A stretch of 64,000 nucleotides of DNA from Chloroflexota bacterium (GTDB lineage: Bacteria; Chloroflexota; Anaerolineae; Promineifilales; Promineifilaceae). Numbering within the stretch: the stretch's first letter is position 1; each line of letters starts with the position of its first letter. The notes below the pieces were generated by a model, which saw only the letters and a program-made list of their open reading frames with translations, was not told the DNA's origin and searched no databases. Of this stretch, positions 9,153 to 18,133 are shown in pieces. Location of the stretch: NCBI GenBank assembly GCA_014584575.1, contig JACTMP010000042.1, forward strand, positions 1 to 64,000. Reading direction: 5' to 3'. Both the position numbers and the translations under genes were made by a program.

Positions 9153-10735
9153 TGTTACGGCCGTTGTCCTTGCCCGCCTCCATTGGCTTACCGGTGGTCA
9201 ACCGGCGCCAATCTTTGCTGCTGGCGGTATTGCTGCTGGCGGGAATGAGCCAGGCAGTCAACATGCTGCATTTTCCTTTCTATGACAATGCAGAGGGGAT
9301 CAACATGGCCAATGCCTGGTCGGTGCTGCATGAAGGCAGCCTGTCCCCTTACACCTATAACTATGACAACCCACCGCTGGGATGGATTTTTCTGGCCCTG
9401 TGGTTGGCGGTTAACACGCCTATCCCGGCGTCGGAGACGGTTTTAGCGTTGGGGCGAGGCTTCATGCTGGTTGTGCATATTCTCACGGCTCTGATGATTT
9501 ACGGGGTTGCCCGAAAGTTTGATTTGAGACGGCCGTTCGCCCTACTCGTTCTCCTGCTCTTTTGCTTATCGCCGCTTGTCACCATTCTGCAGCGGCGCAT
9601 CCTGGTGGAAAATTTGATGACTTTGTGGCTGCTGGTGGCCCTTTATTGTGTATTGGGCAACCGGCGCACGTTGCTTCACTATGCTGCCAGCGCGGGCGCT
9701 TTGGGCATGGCCTTCCTCACCCACGTGGCGGCGATGTTTTTTTTTCCGGCGATATTTTATGTTGTTCTTAAACAGAGCCACCAGGCCCACCGGCGTTTTG
9801 TGCTGGCCCTCTGGCCTGGTATTGCCGTCAGCCTCTTTTTGGCCTTTCCCTTGCAGGCGGCGCTCAAAGATGAACTGCTGCCGGCCGGTGTGTTTTTCAA
9901 CGACAGCCACCCACACGTCAGTTTGTATGACGAGCAGTCGGTGCAGCTTGAGCGCGTTTCTGTTCAGGAGTTTTTGCGCCGCGACAGCAGTTTTATCTTC
10001 AATCTGCACCGCTGGACGAGACTGGACGAAGATACCTCTGACGGTGGCTTCATTCTGGCCGGTTTTTTTTGCGCTGCGCTGGTTTTGGCGATGGCGATCT
10101 TTTGGAGGCCACATTTACGGCCGTTGGCTCTGCTACTGTTGCTTTACACGTTGCACCTGGCTACCCTGAAGCGCCTGTTCGACCCGGCCATCATTCCTTT
10201 GCTGCCCTTGCTGGCTATCAGCATGGGCATCGCCGCGCAAACGGCCGTCCATCTGTGCCGGGAATACATACCCCAGGGTGCGGCCCGTTACTCCCTCTAT
10301 GTGGCTTTAGCTCTGCTCTTGGTGACCGTCTTTAGCTGGAGTGCCACACGCAAACTGGAAATATACAGCGCCGACCAGACCAGCACACAGTTCGATGCCG
10401 TCAGGTGGGTCAGCCAACATGCCACCCCTGATTCCCTGGTTGTGACCGATAGTTATGCCTTTGTTGATCTGCGGCAGGTGCTGCCGGATACCCATTATTA
10501 TTGGATACTGGATGTAGACGCGCAGGCGCGCAGCGAACTGTTTGATAATACCTGGTGTAGCATCAGTTACATGATCACCACGCCGCAACTGCTGGCAGAT
10601 ATGGATAACAACCAGTTGAAATTACTGGCAACAGCGCATCGCAATTCGACAACGATTCAAATGTACGAGAATGATGGCTGGCCGATAGATGTGAGAGAAG
10701 TGAATAAGCGCAATTGCCGCATACCGTTCCCCTGA
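9152..10735 (+). CDS. GT-C fold (GT39/ArnT-like) membrane glycosyltransferase
   Basis: 527 residues with about ten hydrophobic segments and a soluble C-terminal domain. After the first membrane helix comes YDNAEGINMANAW, the acidic first-loop motif of lipid-linked-sugar transferases (Asp45, Glu48); the NYDNPPLGW segment also fits GT39. It would move a sugar from a polyprenyl-phosphate donor to an acceptor outside the membrane. The substrate is unknown. It starts inside the stop codon of the GT2 gene and is followed 95 bases later by the CotH gene. Confidence 0.82.
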   Translation: MLRPLSLPASIGLPVVNRRQSLLLAVLLLAGMSQAVNMLHFPFYDNAEGINMANAWSVLHEGSLSPYTYNYDNPPLGWIFLALWLAVNTPIPASETVLALGRGFMLVVHILTALMIYGVARKFDLRRPFALLVLLLFCLSPLVTILQRRILVENLMTLWLLVALYCVLGNRRTLLHYAASAGALGMAFLTHVAAMFFFPAIFYVVLKQSHQAHRRFVLALWPGIAVSLFLAFPLQAALKDELLPAGVFFNDSHPHVSLYDEQSVQLERVSVQEFLRRDSSFIFNLHRWTRLDEDTSDGGFILAGFFCAALVLAMAIFWRPHLRPLALLLLLYTLHLATLKRLFDPAIIPLLPLLAISMGIAAQTAVHLCREYIPQGAARYSLYVALALLLVTVFSWSATRKLEIYSADQTSTQFDAVRWVSQHATPDSLVVTDSYAFVDLRQVLPDTHYYWILDVDAQARSELFDNTWCSISYMITTPQLLADMDNNQLKLLATAHRNSTTIQMYENDGWPIDVREVNKRNCRIPFP

Positions 10736-10830
10736 GCGGCCAGAGTTGATGCCTTACTGTGGTTCGTACTCTCCTAGCACGGTGACACCGTTCAACCTCA
10801 AAGGCGGCGCGTAACCAGTGATGTAAAGAA

Positions 10831-13800
10831 ATGGGTCGTTTGCACAAGATTAAAGTCAATAAGCGCAAAATGATAGCAGCCGACAGTGAGAGGGCGACGG
10901 CCGTTGCCACCAGACCAGGCGCCAGGCGAAAACCACTCCTGCCCGTCATCGGGATACTGTTACTGGTTACGGCAATTATTTCCTTCTTTAATCCAGACGA
11001 GTCAGGCGACGGCCTGGCGACCCAACCAGCGGCCGTTTCAGGTAGCGCCCCCCTGGCTGCCACGCCACCCCAGGCGACGTTGGCCACGGCCGAGCCTGTT
11101 CTGGAGCGCAGCGGAGTAGAGGCAGCCGCGCCATTATCTGAGGCCACCCTGCCCCTGATATTTAGCGCCGCCTTTAACGAAGATGCGCTCGACACGGCCA
11201 CCTGGGCATACCACATTCTCAAAGCTACCGTGGTGCCCGAAGGTATGGGCAGAGACCTGAGCAGCAATAGCGCCAATCTGGTGCTCCAACTGGGACATGC
11301 CGAAGAATGGTCGGTGATCATTCTGGAAGGGGGCCACAACTGGCGCAACTACATTGTGGAAATGGATGTCAGGCTGTTAGACGTTGTAGAAGAGGCCGAT
11401 AATTTTTTCCTGGGTGTGCGCTATGACCGCAACGCCGGGGAATACACCATTTCACTGGACAAAGCCTCACAGATGGCCCGGCTTGGCAGCACAATCAATA
11501 GCCTGTGGGAGGGTACATTGCATGAGACGCCGCTGGCATTAAATTCAGATGGATGGTACCGGATCAAAGCCCATGTCGAAGATCATTTGATCACTTTCCA
11601 CGTTGACGATAATCATGTCGGTACCATAGACAATGACCTGTTACCAGCGGGGTCAATACGCATGTTAACCCCGCCGGGTAGCTTTGTTTACATTGATAAC
11701 ATCACCGTCAGAGAGATTCCCTCATTGCCAGAGCCAGGCGACCTGCTTATCACCGAGTTTATGTTTCGTGATGACCCTTTCCAGTGGTTTGAAATCGTGA
11801 ATAACTCAGACAAATATGTCCGCCTGGATGGAATGGAAATCACAAACGGCCGTGAAACCCACATCATTACATCTGGCCCGCTGGTAATAGAGCCGCGCCG
11901 CTACATGATTTTTGCGTCGCAGGATACAGCGCCCCACTTTTCATTAGATTCACCGCCATACATCTATGGAGATTCACTACGATTTTCGGCTGATAACGGC
12001 CGTCTTCGGCTGAGCGCCAATGGCCTGACAATTACCGAGATCGAATACAGCGAAGACACGGGTTGGTTGCTGCAAGATGGCGTTTCGGTTGCCCTACACC
12101 CGGACTATCTCACTTCGCGCAGGCAAAACAACGGCTTTTATTGGTGCCCATCTGTCCAAAAAGTCTCGGATAATCCCCTTTTGCGGGCAACTCCCGGCCA
12201 ACCCAATCATCTATGTGTGCGCGAATTGCCCATTTATGTTGGCGGCGACCGGCAAAGCGGGGACCTTGTCATTACAGAGATAATGATTGATTTACCCGGC
12301 GATGACCAGGGCCGCGAGTGGTTTGAGGTGTATAACCCTGGCGATACAGCGTTGTCATTGCAAGGATGGACTATAGCGACTGACAGCCCTGCAGAAAGGC
12401 ATATCATCACCGAGGATTTTAATGTTCCGCCCGGTGGTCATGTGGTTCTGGCACAAGCCGGGTTGCTCGCCAGCGAATTACCGGAGGATTTGCCGGTTTA
12501 TTACTATTCTGGCCAATTTGGCCTGAGGAACGAAAGCGGCGAACTTACCATCTTGGATGGCGAACGTTTGATTGACAGAGTAACCTGGCGCGATAATGGC
12601 TGGTGGCCTTATAGGGGCGGTATGTCTATGTCGTTACACCCGGATGCCACCTCGTCCTATTCCAACGACGATGCCCTAAACTGGTGCCTGGCCTGGACTC
12701 CAATAACAACTGACCGGCCTGATCTTCTGGGGACGCCTGGCGCATTCAATGACCCCTGCCCCATGTGGGAAATTAACAGCCCATTACAGGATGTGCCCAG
12801 AGCCTACGAGAGTTCCACATTGGCGCCAATACCTATGTATTTAACCGTTGATCCCCAAGACCTTGAAAGTATGCAGATGAATCCATTCTCCGACAGGGAA
12901 TATCCGGCGCAATTTACGGCCGACGGTTACGTGGTTGGGAAAGGCAATAACGCCACCATGCGCCCTCGCGGTGGGAATTATACACGGGCCATAGATGTCC
13001 AATCTTACCGAATACGGTTGGAAGAGCCTTTTCAGGGACAACTTACGCTATCCCTGAACAAACATTATGGCGACCCGTCCCGTTTACGGAATGCGCTCTC
13101 CTTCCGGTTGTTTCAAGGGATGAACGACATAACGAGCTTGCGTACCCAGTTTGTCCATCTGTTTGTCAATGGTGAAGACTTGGGATTATATACCCTGGTT
13201 GAAAGTCGCGGCTCACGCATGTTACGCAATCACCGGCTAGATGATCGTGGCCATCTGTTTAACGCTGAGTATGGCTTTTTTATCTATAACAATGTTGACC
13301 GTGTGCGCCGCATAGAGTCAATTCTGGGCACGGCCGAGCTTGAGGTTGGCTATAGTCATGATGGCTTGATAAGGATGATAGATGCTGTTTATTCTGATAA
13401 AGACATCAACCAAGTTATTGACGACCATTTCAATCGTGAGAACTTGCTGACCTATTTTGCTTCTGTCTATCTCATGCAGAATCTGGATACCGAAGCTAAG
13501 AACTATTTGTTGTATACCACCCCCCGTGAACCTGAGCGGGTGTACTTCTTGCCGTGGGATTGGGATAATGCGTTCAGTGTGCGTGAAACGCGGGCCGTGT
13601 TTGTGGGCCGCTGGCGTGAGGGGTTTGGCAATTGGTCAAAGATTGGAATTATGTGGCGAGTGCTGCAAGAACCGGAATTGGTAGACGCGCTTGTTTTCAA
13701 GATGTTGGAATTGGCCCAGAGTTCTCTGTCTCAAGAGCGAGTGAGCACTCTGATAGACCAACTGGCTACAGAGGTGGAGACTTTTACACAGCGACCACCG

Positions 13801-14235
13801 GATAATCAGTTTTACTCACCGGCAGTTGTAACTCAGGAAGTCATTGATATTAAGGGGGTGATAGGAGAAAGCGCACGCCTGCTTGCTCACACAATCCAAT
13901 GGCCTATACCGCCCCAGGTAAATGGGACCCGTTATAACCTGGAAAACAACGCTGTTGAGTTTCTATGGTATGAGACAATCAGCCTACAGGGTAGGCCATT
14001 GTCTTATGAAGTGGTGTTGTTCAGTGAGCGTTTGTGGGATGAAGACAACATTATCTGGCGGTCACCACGAACCACACATACATCGTTGACGATTACGACG
14101 GCTGATATACCGGACGAGTTAAGCGCCGGCCGATACTACTGGATGGTCTATGTTTGGGATAACAACGGCAACTATAACTCGTCGTCAAATACAAACATAC
14201 ATGGGGAGATTGATCACCTGGTCGATCTTCCGTAA
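10831..14235 (+). CDS. Exported CotH-kinase / Lamin-tail-domain protein
   Basis: 1134 residues. One N-terminal membrane anchor (about 36-53), a Thr/Ala-rich linker, a LamG/3-keto-disaccharide-hydrolase-like beta domain (about 110-290), and two Lamin-tail domains (GDLLITEFMFRDDPFQWFEI; SGDLVITEIMIDLPGDDQG). The CotH kinase domain covers about 670-1010 and shows HLFVNGEDLGLYTLVES and the metal/ATP site segment VYFLPWDWDNAFSV. A fibronectin III-like end follows. CotH of Bacillus is a secreted protein kinase; here phosphorylation of a surface protein or polymer is an inference. The adjacent VTC and DUF4956 genes form a grouping I recall from other bacteria. It is poorer in ACGGCCGT than its neighbours. 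Confidence 0.88.
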   Translation: MGRLHKIKVNKRKMIAADSERATAVATRPGARRKPLLPVIGILLLVTAIISFFNPDESGDGLATQPAAVSGSAPLAATPPQATLATAEPVLERSGVEAAAPLSEATLPLIFSAAFNEDALDTATWAYHILKATVVPEGMGRDLSSNSANLVLQLGHAEEWSVIILEGGHNWRNYIVEMDVRLLDVVEEADNFFLGVRYDRNAGEYTISLDKASQMARLGSTINSLWEGTLHETPLALNSDGWYRIKAHVEDHLITFHVDDNHVGTIDNDLLPAGSIRMLTPPGSFVYIDNITVREIPSLPEPGDLLITEFMFRDDPFQWFEIVNNSDKYVRLDGMEITNGRETHIITSGPLVIEPRRYMIFASQDTAPHFSLDSPPYIYGDSLRFSADNGRLRLSANGLTITEIEYSEDTGWLLQDGVSVALHPDYLTSRRQNNGFYWCPSVQKVSDNPLLRATPGQPNHLCVRELPIYVGGDRQSGDLVITEIMIDLPGDDQGREWFEVYNPGDTALSLQGWTIATDSPAERHIITEDFNVPPGGHVVLAQAGLLASELPEDLPVYYYSGQFGLRNESGELTILDGERLIDRVTWRDNGWWPYRGGMSMSLHPDATSSYSNDDALNWCLAWTPITTDRPDLLGTPGAFNDPCPMWEINSPLQDVPRAYESSTLAPIPMYLTVDPQDLESMQMNPFSDREYPAQFTADGYVVGKGNNATMRPRGGNYTRAIDVQSYRIRLEEPFQGQLTLSLNKHYGDPSRLRNALSFRLFQGMNDITSLRTQFVHLFVNGEDLGLYTLVESRGSRMLRNHRLDDRGHLFNAEYGFFIYNNVDRVRRIESILGTAELEVGYSHDGLIRMIDAVYSDKDINQVIDDHFNRENLLTYFASVYLMQNLDTEAKNYLLYTTPREPERVYFLPWDWDNAFSVRETRAVFVGRWREGFGNWSKIGIMWRVLQEPELVDALVFKMLELAQSSLSQERVSTLIDQLATEVETFTQRPPDNQFYSPAVVTQEVIDIKGVIGESARLLAHTIQWPIPPQVNGTRYNLENNAVEFLWYETISLQGRPLSYEVVLFSERLWDEDNIIWRSPRTTHTSLTITTADIPDELSAGRYYWMVYVWDNNGNYNSSSNTNIHGEIDHLVDLP

Positions 14236-14260
14236 GGCTTGAGGAGTGTGAAAGCCACAG

Positions 14261-15061
14261 ATGGCACGAATTAAAGCATTTGATCGCCGCGAGTTGAAAT
14301 TCATTATACAAACTGACCAGATACGGCCGTTCCTCGACGATATTACTCCATTTCTCAATCGTGATTCGCATTCGGGCACAGCCACCTCCTACCGCAACAA
14401 CAGCCTGTATTATGACACAGACGATTACCAGGCATACTGGCAGAAAATTGAGGGGCTGAAGCATCGGCGCAAATTGCGTATTCGTGTTTATGGCGAGCAG
14501 ACTCTTGAGCCGGAGGATGACTGTTTCGTCGAAATCAAAGAACGGCTCGAAGCGGCCGTGCGCAAGCGGCGCATCATTGTCCCCTACCGCGATGCCAGGA
14601 TATTGTGTGCAAAAGGCTGCCTTGATCCTGGCCTGGTGAGCGAGGAAGACAGGCCCGTTGTTGACGAAATCGCTCATCTGGTGCTGTTGTTTCGGCTGCA
14701 ACCGGCCTGCCTGTTGCGATACGACCGCATGGCCTTTAACGGCCATCCTGACTACGATCCTTCGCTGCGGATTACCCTGGATACAAACTGCCGGGCGCGT
14801 ATCCATGACATTGATTTTTGTTCAGGTGACTCCGAAGCCATGCACTTCTTTCTCTCGCCGCAGTTGTGCATTTTGGAAATTAAGGCGGATGACCGGGTGC
14901 CTTACTGGTTGGTCAAAATTGTCCAACAGCATCAGTTTATGCTGCGCAAAATCAGTAAGTATTGCACGGCGTTGGAAAATCTTAAAGCCGAACTGCCCTA
15001 CCGCCGGCACATTTTTCCCACTGTCGGGCGCTCCAGGAAGACGATTTACCGCTCATTCTAA
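14261..15061 (+). CDS. VTC-domain polyphosphate polymerase
   Basis: 266 residues, a single tunnel-fold VTC domain like the catalytic part of yeast Vtc4, which makes polyphosphate from ATP. The basic and acidic tunnel residues are all visible: RRELKF (9-14), YYDT (50-53), RKLRIRVYG (70-78), FVEIKER (89-95), RYDR (153-156), RITLDTN (170-176), LEIKAD (205-210) and SKY (232-234). No membrane segment, so it should act at the inner face of the membrane, probably with the DUF4956 protein encoded 90 bases downstream. The start is 25 bases after the CotH gene. Polyphosphate as product is by family, not shown here. Confidence 0.88.
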   Translation: MARIKAFDRRELKFIIQTDQIRPFLDDITPFLNRDSHSGTATSYRNNSLYYDTDDYQAYWQKIEGLKHRRKLRIRVYGEQTLEPEDDCFVEIKERLEAAVRKRRIIVPYRDARILCAKGCLDPGLVSEEDRPVVDEIAHLVLLFRLQPACLLRYDRMAFNGHPDYDPSLRITLDTNCRARIHDIDFCSGDSEAMHFFLSPQLCILEIKADDRVPYWLVKIVQQHQFMLRKISKYCTALENLKAELPYRRHIFPTVGRSRKTIYRSF

Positions 15062-15151
15062 CCAGGTGGGTGACGGTTGCGCTGGCATACGGCGCGGCAG
15101 TAACCGGGCTGCCTCAGGTTATGGTGGAGATGTAAAAAAGGAACGGATCAA

Positions 15152-15847
15152 GTGGATGCTTTACTCGAACTTTTGACAGCGACGGATGACACAACGACGG
15201 TCTTTACGGCCGTAGACGTTGTATTGGTTATTGTGTTGGGTTTTTTAACGGCCGTTGTCATCGGCCACACCTACAGCGCCACCTACGTCGGCGCCTCCTA
15301 CTCACAAACCTTCGTCCAGACAATCGTCTTACTAACCATTGTCGTTGGCATTATTATGCTGGTTATCGGCTCCAACATCGCTCGCGCCTTTTCGCTGGTT
15401 GGTGCGCTCTCCGTGGTGCGCTTCCGCAACGCCGTCAAAGATACACGCGACGTCGGCTACGTATTCTATGCCATGGGCATCGGGATGGCTGTGGGGACGC
15501 AGTTTTATGTCCTGGCAATCGTGGCGACCGCAGCCATTTCCGCCATCCTGTGGTTCATGTTTACCACCAATATGTTCGCCAACAAGACCAGGTCAAACAT
15601 CCTGCGCCTGAGAATGTCGTCCGACCTTCCTGCCGAAGCGCTTTTGGGAGATATATTCGACCAATACCTGCGCCGGCATAACCTGATTGCCACGGAAAGC
15701 GTGCAGGGAGGGCTGCTCATTGAGCATGTGTTTGAAGTGGAGCTAAGGGATGAACAGGATGCAGTGACTTTTTTGAACGAGGTTCGTGACATCACAAATA
15801 ACAACAAGGTGGTACTCATCAGAGGGTATCACGAGGTAAACATCTAG
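15152..15847 (+). CDS. DUF4956 family membrane protein
   Basis: 231 residues with membrane segments at about 20-42, 55-76 and 100-135 and a C-terminal soluble domain. The family core SLVGALSVVRFRNAVKDTRD between helices 2 and 3 is clear. It starts with GTG at 15152, with AAGGA about ten bases upstream. The function is not established. In this family it is usually next to a VTC protein; by analogy with Vtc1 of the yeast complex it may form the membrane channel or anchor for the polymerase, which is my inference. Confidence 0.85.
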   Translation: MDALLELLTATDDTTTVFTAVDVVLVIVLGFLTAVVIGHTYSATYVGASYSQTFVQTIVLLTIVVGIIMLVIGSNIARAFSLVGALSVVRFRNAVKDTRDVGYVFYAMGIGMAVGTQFYVLAIVATAAISAILWFMFTTNMFANKTRSNILRLRMSSDLPAEALLGDIFDQYLRRHNLIATESVQGGLLIEHVFEVELRDEQDAVTFLNEVRDITNNNKVVLIRGYHEVNI

Positions 15848-15866
15848 TGCCTGACCAACATAAGTT

Positions 15867-15931
15867 TGAGGAGTGAGCATCCTCAGATGCGAACGTGAGG
15901 CATCTGAGGATGCCTCACTCCTCACCTCACA
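15867..15931. repeat. GCATCCTCAGATGC repeat, variant copy
   Basis: GAGGAGTGAGCATCCTCAGATGC is followed by the inverted GCATCTGAGGATGCCTCACTCCTC, so the whole segment folds back on itself. It shares its core with the three longer MITE-like copies (16620-16704, 35258-35322, 62287-62396). It lies just after the DUF4956 gene and may also end that transcript. Confidence 0.75.
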
Positions 15932-15980
15932 AATTTAGATTGTTGAGGTACTAGCCTGTCAGGGACGAACGGTTATAGAA

Positions 15981-16580
15981 GTGGGTCTATTTTTGGTTGT
16001 TCTGCTCCTTCTCCCAGTTTTTGGGTTGGCGCTGCAAGAAAGCGAGCCATTGGCCGCCAATTCGATAGCCGCCAGCGTGACGATGGGCGTCGAGCAGACA
16101 ACGCCGCTCACCCCCACGCCAATCACAATCCCCATGACGATAACGCCAACGTTAATGGCTATAGCTTCAGCTACCCCAACCATTGAACCGACTGATATAG
16201 CCAGACCGGACCATCCAGAACGCACGGCGGCTCTGGCTACTCTCGAACAGCTTGGCGTATTGGCAATGACGCCAGACGGTGGTGGCCTGATTAGCCGCCC
16301 CACACCCGTTGCCACCAACACACCGCGAGCAACGATTTCGCCAACACCAACATGGGCTTCTGCCCTACTTCTGGCTCAGGTAACTGTTGTGGCTTTGCCC
16401 TTAGTGAGCCTGACAGCGGAAGGAGAGATGAATGCGGAAGAATTCACTCCCAGTCGCCCTGCGGCGGAGGCAGGACGGGACGGGATTTTTTTACTCATCA
16501 TCTCCAGCAGCCTGCTGCTATCCTTCTATTTGCCCATGAGACGCAATTTGAAATTACGAAAATTCTCCAAATACAACTAA
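15981..16580 (+). CDS. Small exported or membrane protein with Thr-Pro linker
   Basis: 199 residues from a GTG at 15981; the start is uncertain because no good ribosome site is visible. A signal peptide-like stretch (GLFLVVLLLLPVFGLALQ), a Thr/Pro/Ile-rich linker, a hydrophobic middle segment (WASALLLAQVTVVALPLVSL) and a last membrane segment (IFLLIISSSLLLSFYLPM) followed by a basic tail (RRNLKLRKFSKYN). I do not recognise a family. It lies on the same strand after the VTC cluster, separated by a repeat, so membership in that unit is unproven. Confidence 0.6.
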   Translation: MGLFLVVLLLLPVFGLALQESEPLAANSIAASVTMGVEQTTPLTPTPITIPMTITPTLMAIASATPTIEPTDIARPDHPERTAALATLEQLGVLAMTPDGGGLISRPTPVATNTPRATISPTPTWASALLLAQVTVVALPLVSLTAEGEMNAEEFTPSRPAAEAGRDGIFLLIISSSLLLSFYLPMRRNLKLRKFSKYN

Positions 16581-16619
16581 GTTACCACCTCGTTGGCCGC
16601 GCCACGCGCATTTTGGATA

Positions 16620-16704
16620 GTCAGTAGGCGAAGCGGAGTTCGCATCCTCAGATGCGAACCGGTGGGCATCCTCAGATGCCCACTCCTCCCATTTCTATCT
16701 ACTG
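16620..16704. mobile_element. MITE-like element, GCATCCTCAGATGC family, copy 1
   Basis: Bounded by TCAGTAG (16621) and CTACTGA (to 16704). The inside reads AAGCGGAGTTCGCATCCTCA, GATGCGAACCGGTGGGCATC, CTCAGATGCCCACTCCTCCC. Two nested hairpins (GTTCGCATC/GATGCGAAC and GTGGGCATC/GATGCCCAC) fill it. No coding capacity. Copies at 35258-35322 and 62287-62396 share both ends. Confidence 0.7.
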
Positions 16705-16711
16705 ATAGTGG

Positions 16712-18073
16712 TTACTTTTCTGCCAGAGTGAAGGCGTAAACTGTGCCGGGAGAGTTTTCGTGGCCGGGGGCGCCGGTGAAGACGGTATTGCCACTGACGG
16801 CTACGGCCGTGCCCAGATGGGCAAACGGCGCGGGTTGCGGTGCGTAAAATTCGACGATGTGGGTGGGCTGTCCATTGGAAATGCGGAAAGCGGCGGTTCC
16901 ACCCGACTCTTCTACGTCGGTACGGCCGTCGCTTTCACGCATCCCAACGGCAACCAGGTTGCTGGTCAGGGCCACCGACCAGCCAAAGCGGCTGCCGGGG
17001 CGCAGGTTGCCGGGCGCTAAACGCGCCGCCTCCGTCCAACTTCCTCCCGGTTGGTAGGTGAAAAGCACGGCCGTGCCCGCCCGTTGTACTGGGTTATCGG
17101 CCGCGGGCGCGCCCGCCGCGGGCGCGCCCACCAGCAGTTTATCGGCAGTTAGGGCAACGCTGTAACCAAAGTGGGTGCCGGGCGTGTTGTCACGCAGCAC
17201 GGCCGTCTGCCGCCATTGCTCATTTGCCAGTTCATACACATAAACCGCGCCGTCGAGATACGCGCCCACGGCGATGGTGTTTCCCTGAGCCGCAACGGCC
17301 CAGCCAAACAGGTCACTGCCGACCATGCCGCCACCCTGACCGGTGGTCAGGCGGATTTGCTGTCGCCACTCCTGCCCCTGGCGGTTGAAGATGGTGACGG
17401 CGCCGACGTTGAGCATTTCCCCCTGGTAACGGTAAGGTGCGCCGACAACGGCCGTGTCCCCCGCCAGCGCCACCGACCAGCCAAACCTTATATCCTGGGC
17501 GGAGGCAGGCAGCAGTTTGGCCGTTTCTTGCCAACGGCCGTTGCTGAATTCAAAGACGTAAACGGCCCCGGCCTGCCAACCGGCGGCGCTGTGGCCGCTG
17601 GCTCCCACCAGGATGGTCTGGCCGCTGACGGCTACTGAGCGGCCAAAGTTGTCATTGGCCGCGCCGTCGCTGGCCGTCAGCCGCGCCGTTTCGCGCCATT
17701 GGCTGCCCTGCCGGGTGAAGATGGTGACAGCGCCCTGGCTGTTGTTGGCCTGGGGTGCGCCGATGACGGCCGTATTGCCATCAACGGCAATCGCCTGCCC
17801 AAAACTGTCGCCGGCGGCGCTTTGAGCGGGTGTTAAACGGGTGGAGGGGCCGGCCGTTTCTGGCTGGGGGGTGGGGGGCACGGCCGTAGAGTGGATGACA
17901 GCGAGCGGGACGGTCGTGGGGGGCACGGCCGTCGTTTGGGCGACAGCGGGCGGGTCGGTGACAATGGTTGTGGGGGCACGGCCGTTGCCTTTCGCCGCCA
18001 ACTCCGGCAATATCACAATCACCAACACGATCAAGACCACAATACCGGATAGTCGAAACAAGTGCCGGGCCAT
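16712..18073 (-). CDS. Exported seven-repeat FG-GAP propeller protein
   Basis: 453 residues, starting with a membrane anchor or signal (GIVVLIVLVIVILPELAA), a Thr/Pro/Val linker, then seven FG-GAP_2 repeats (SFGQAIA, NFGRSVA, RFGWSVA, LFGWAVA, HFGYSVA, RFGWSVA, HLGTAVA) that run to the C-terminus. It is a reduced paralogue of the 5432-7450 protein: the same seven blades but no fibronectin-like end and no YLPLV tail. The ATG at 18073 has GAGGGG upstream. About ten ACGGCCGT copies lie in this one gene, many in equivalent places of the repeats. Function unknown. Confidence 0.82.
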   Translation of the reverse strand: MARHLFRLSGIVVLIVLVIVILPELAAKGNGRAPTTIVTDPPAVAQTTAVPPTTVPLAVIHSTAVPPTPQPETAGPSTRLTPAQSAAGDSFGQAIAVDGNTAVIGAPQANNSQGAVTIFTRQGSQWRETARLTASDGAANDNFGRSVAVSGQTILVGASGHSAAGWQAGAVYVFEFSNGRWQETAKLLPASAQDIRFGWSVALAGDTAVVGAPYRYQGEMLNVGAVTIFNRQGQEWRQQIRLTTGQGGGMVGSDLFGWAVAAQGNTIAVGAYLDGAVYVYELANEQWRQTAVLRDNTPGTHFGYSVALTADKLLVGAPAAGAPAADNPVQRAGTAVLFTYQPGGSWTEAARLAPGNLRPGSRFGWSVALTSNLVAVGMRESDGRTDVEESGGTAAFRISNGQPTHIVEFYAPQPAPFAHLGTAVAVSGNTVFTGAPGHENSPGTVYAFTLAEK

Positions 18074-18085
18074 GTTACCCCTCGG

Positions 18086-18122
18086 TAGACCCTAAGGGTT
18101 TTCCGAAAACCCTTAGGGTCTA
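18086..18122. repeat. CCCTAAGGGTTT hairpin repeat, copy 2
   Basis: TAGACCCTAAGGGTTTT and its exact inverted copy AAAACCCTTAGGGTCTA flank a CCG loop, a 17-bp perfect stem. It lies between the UPF0182-fusion stop (18134) and the FG-GAP start (18073), both on the minus strand. Confidence 0.85.
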
Positions 18123-18133
18123 AACAGCGACCG

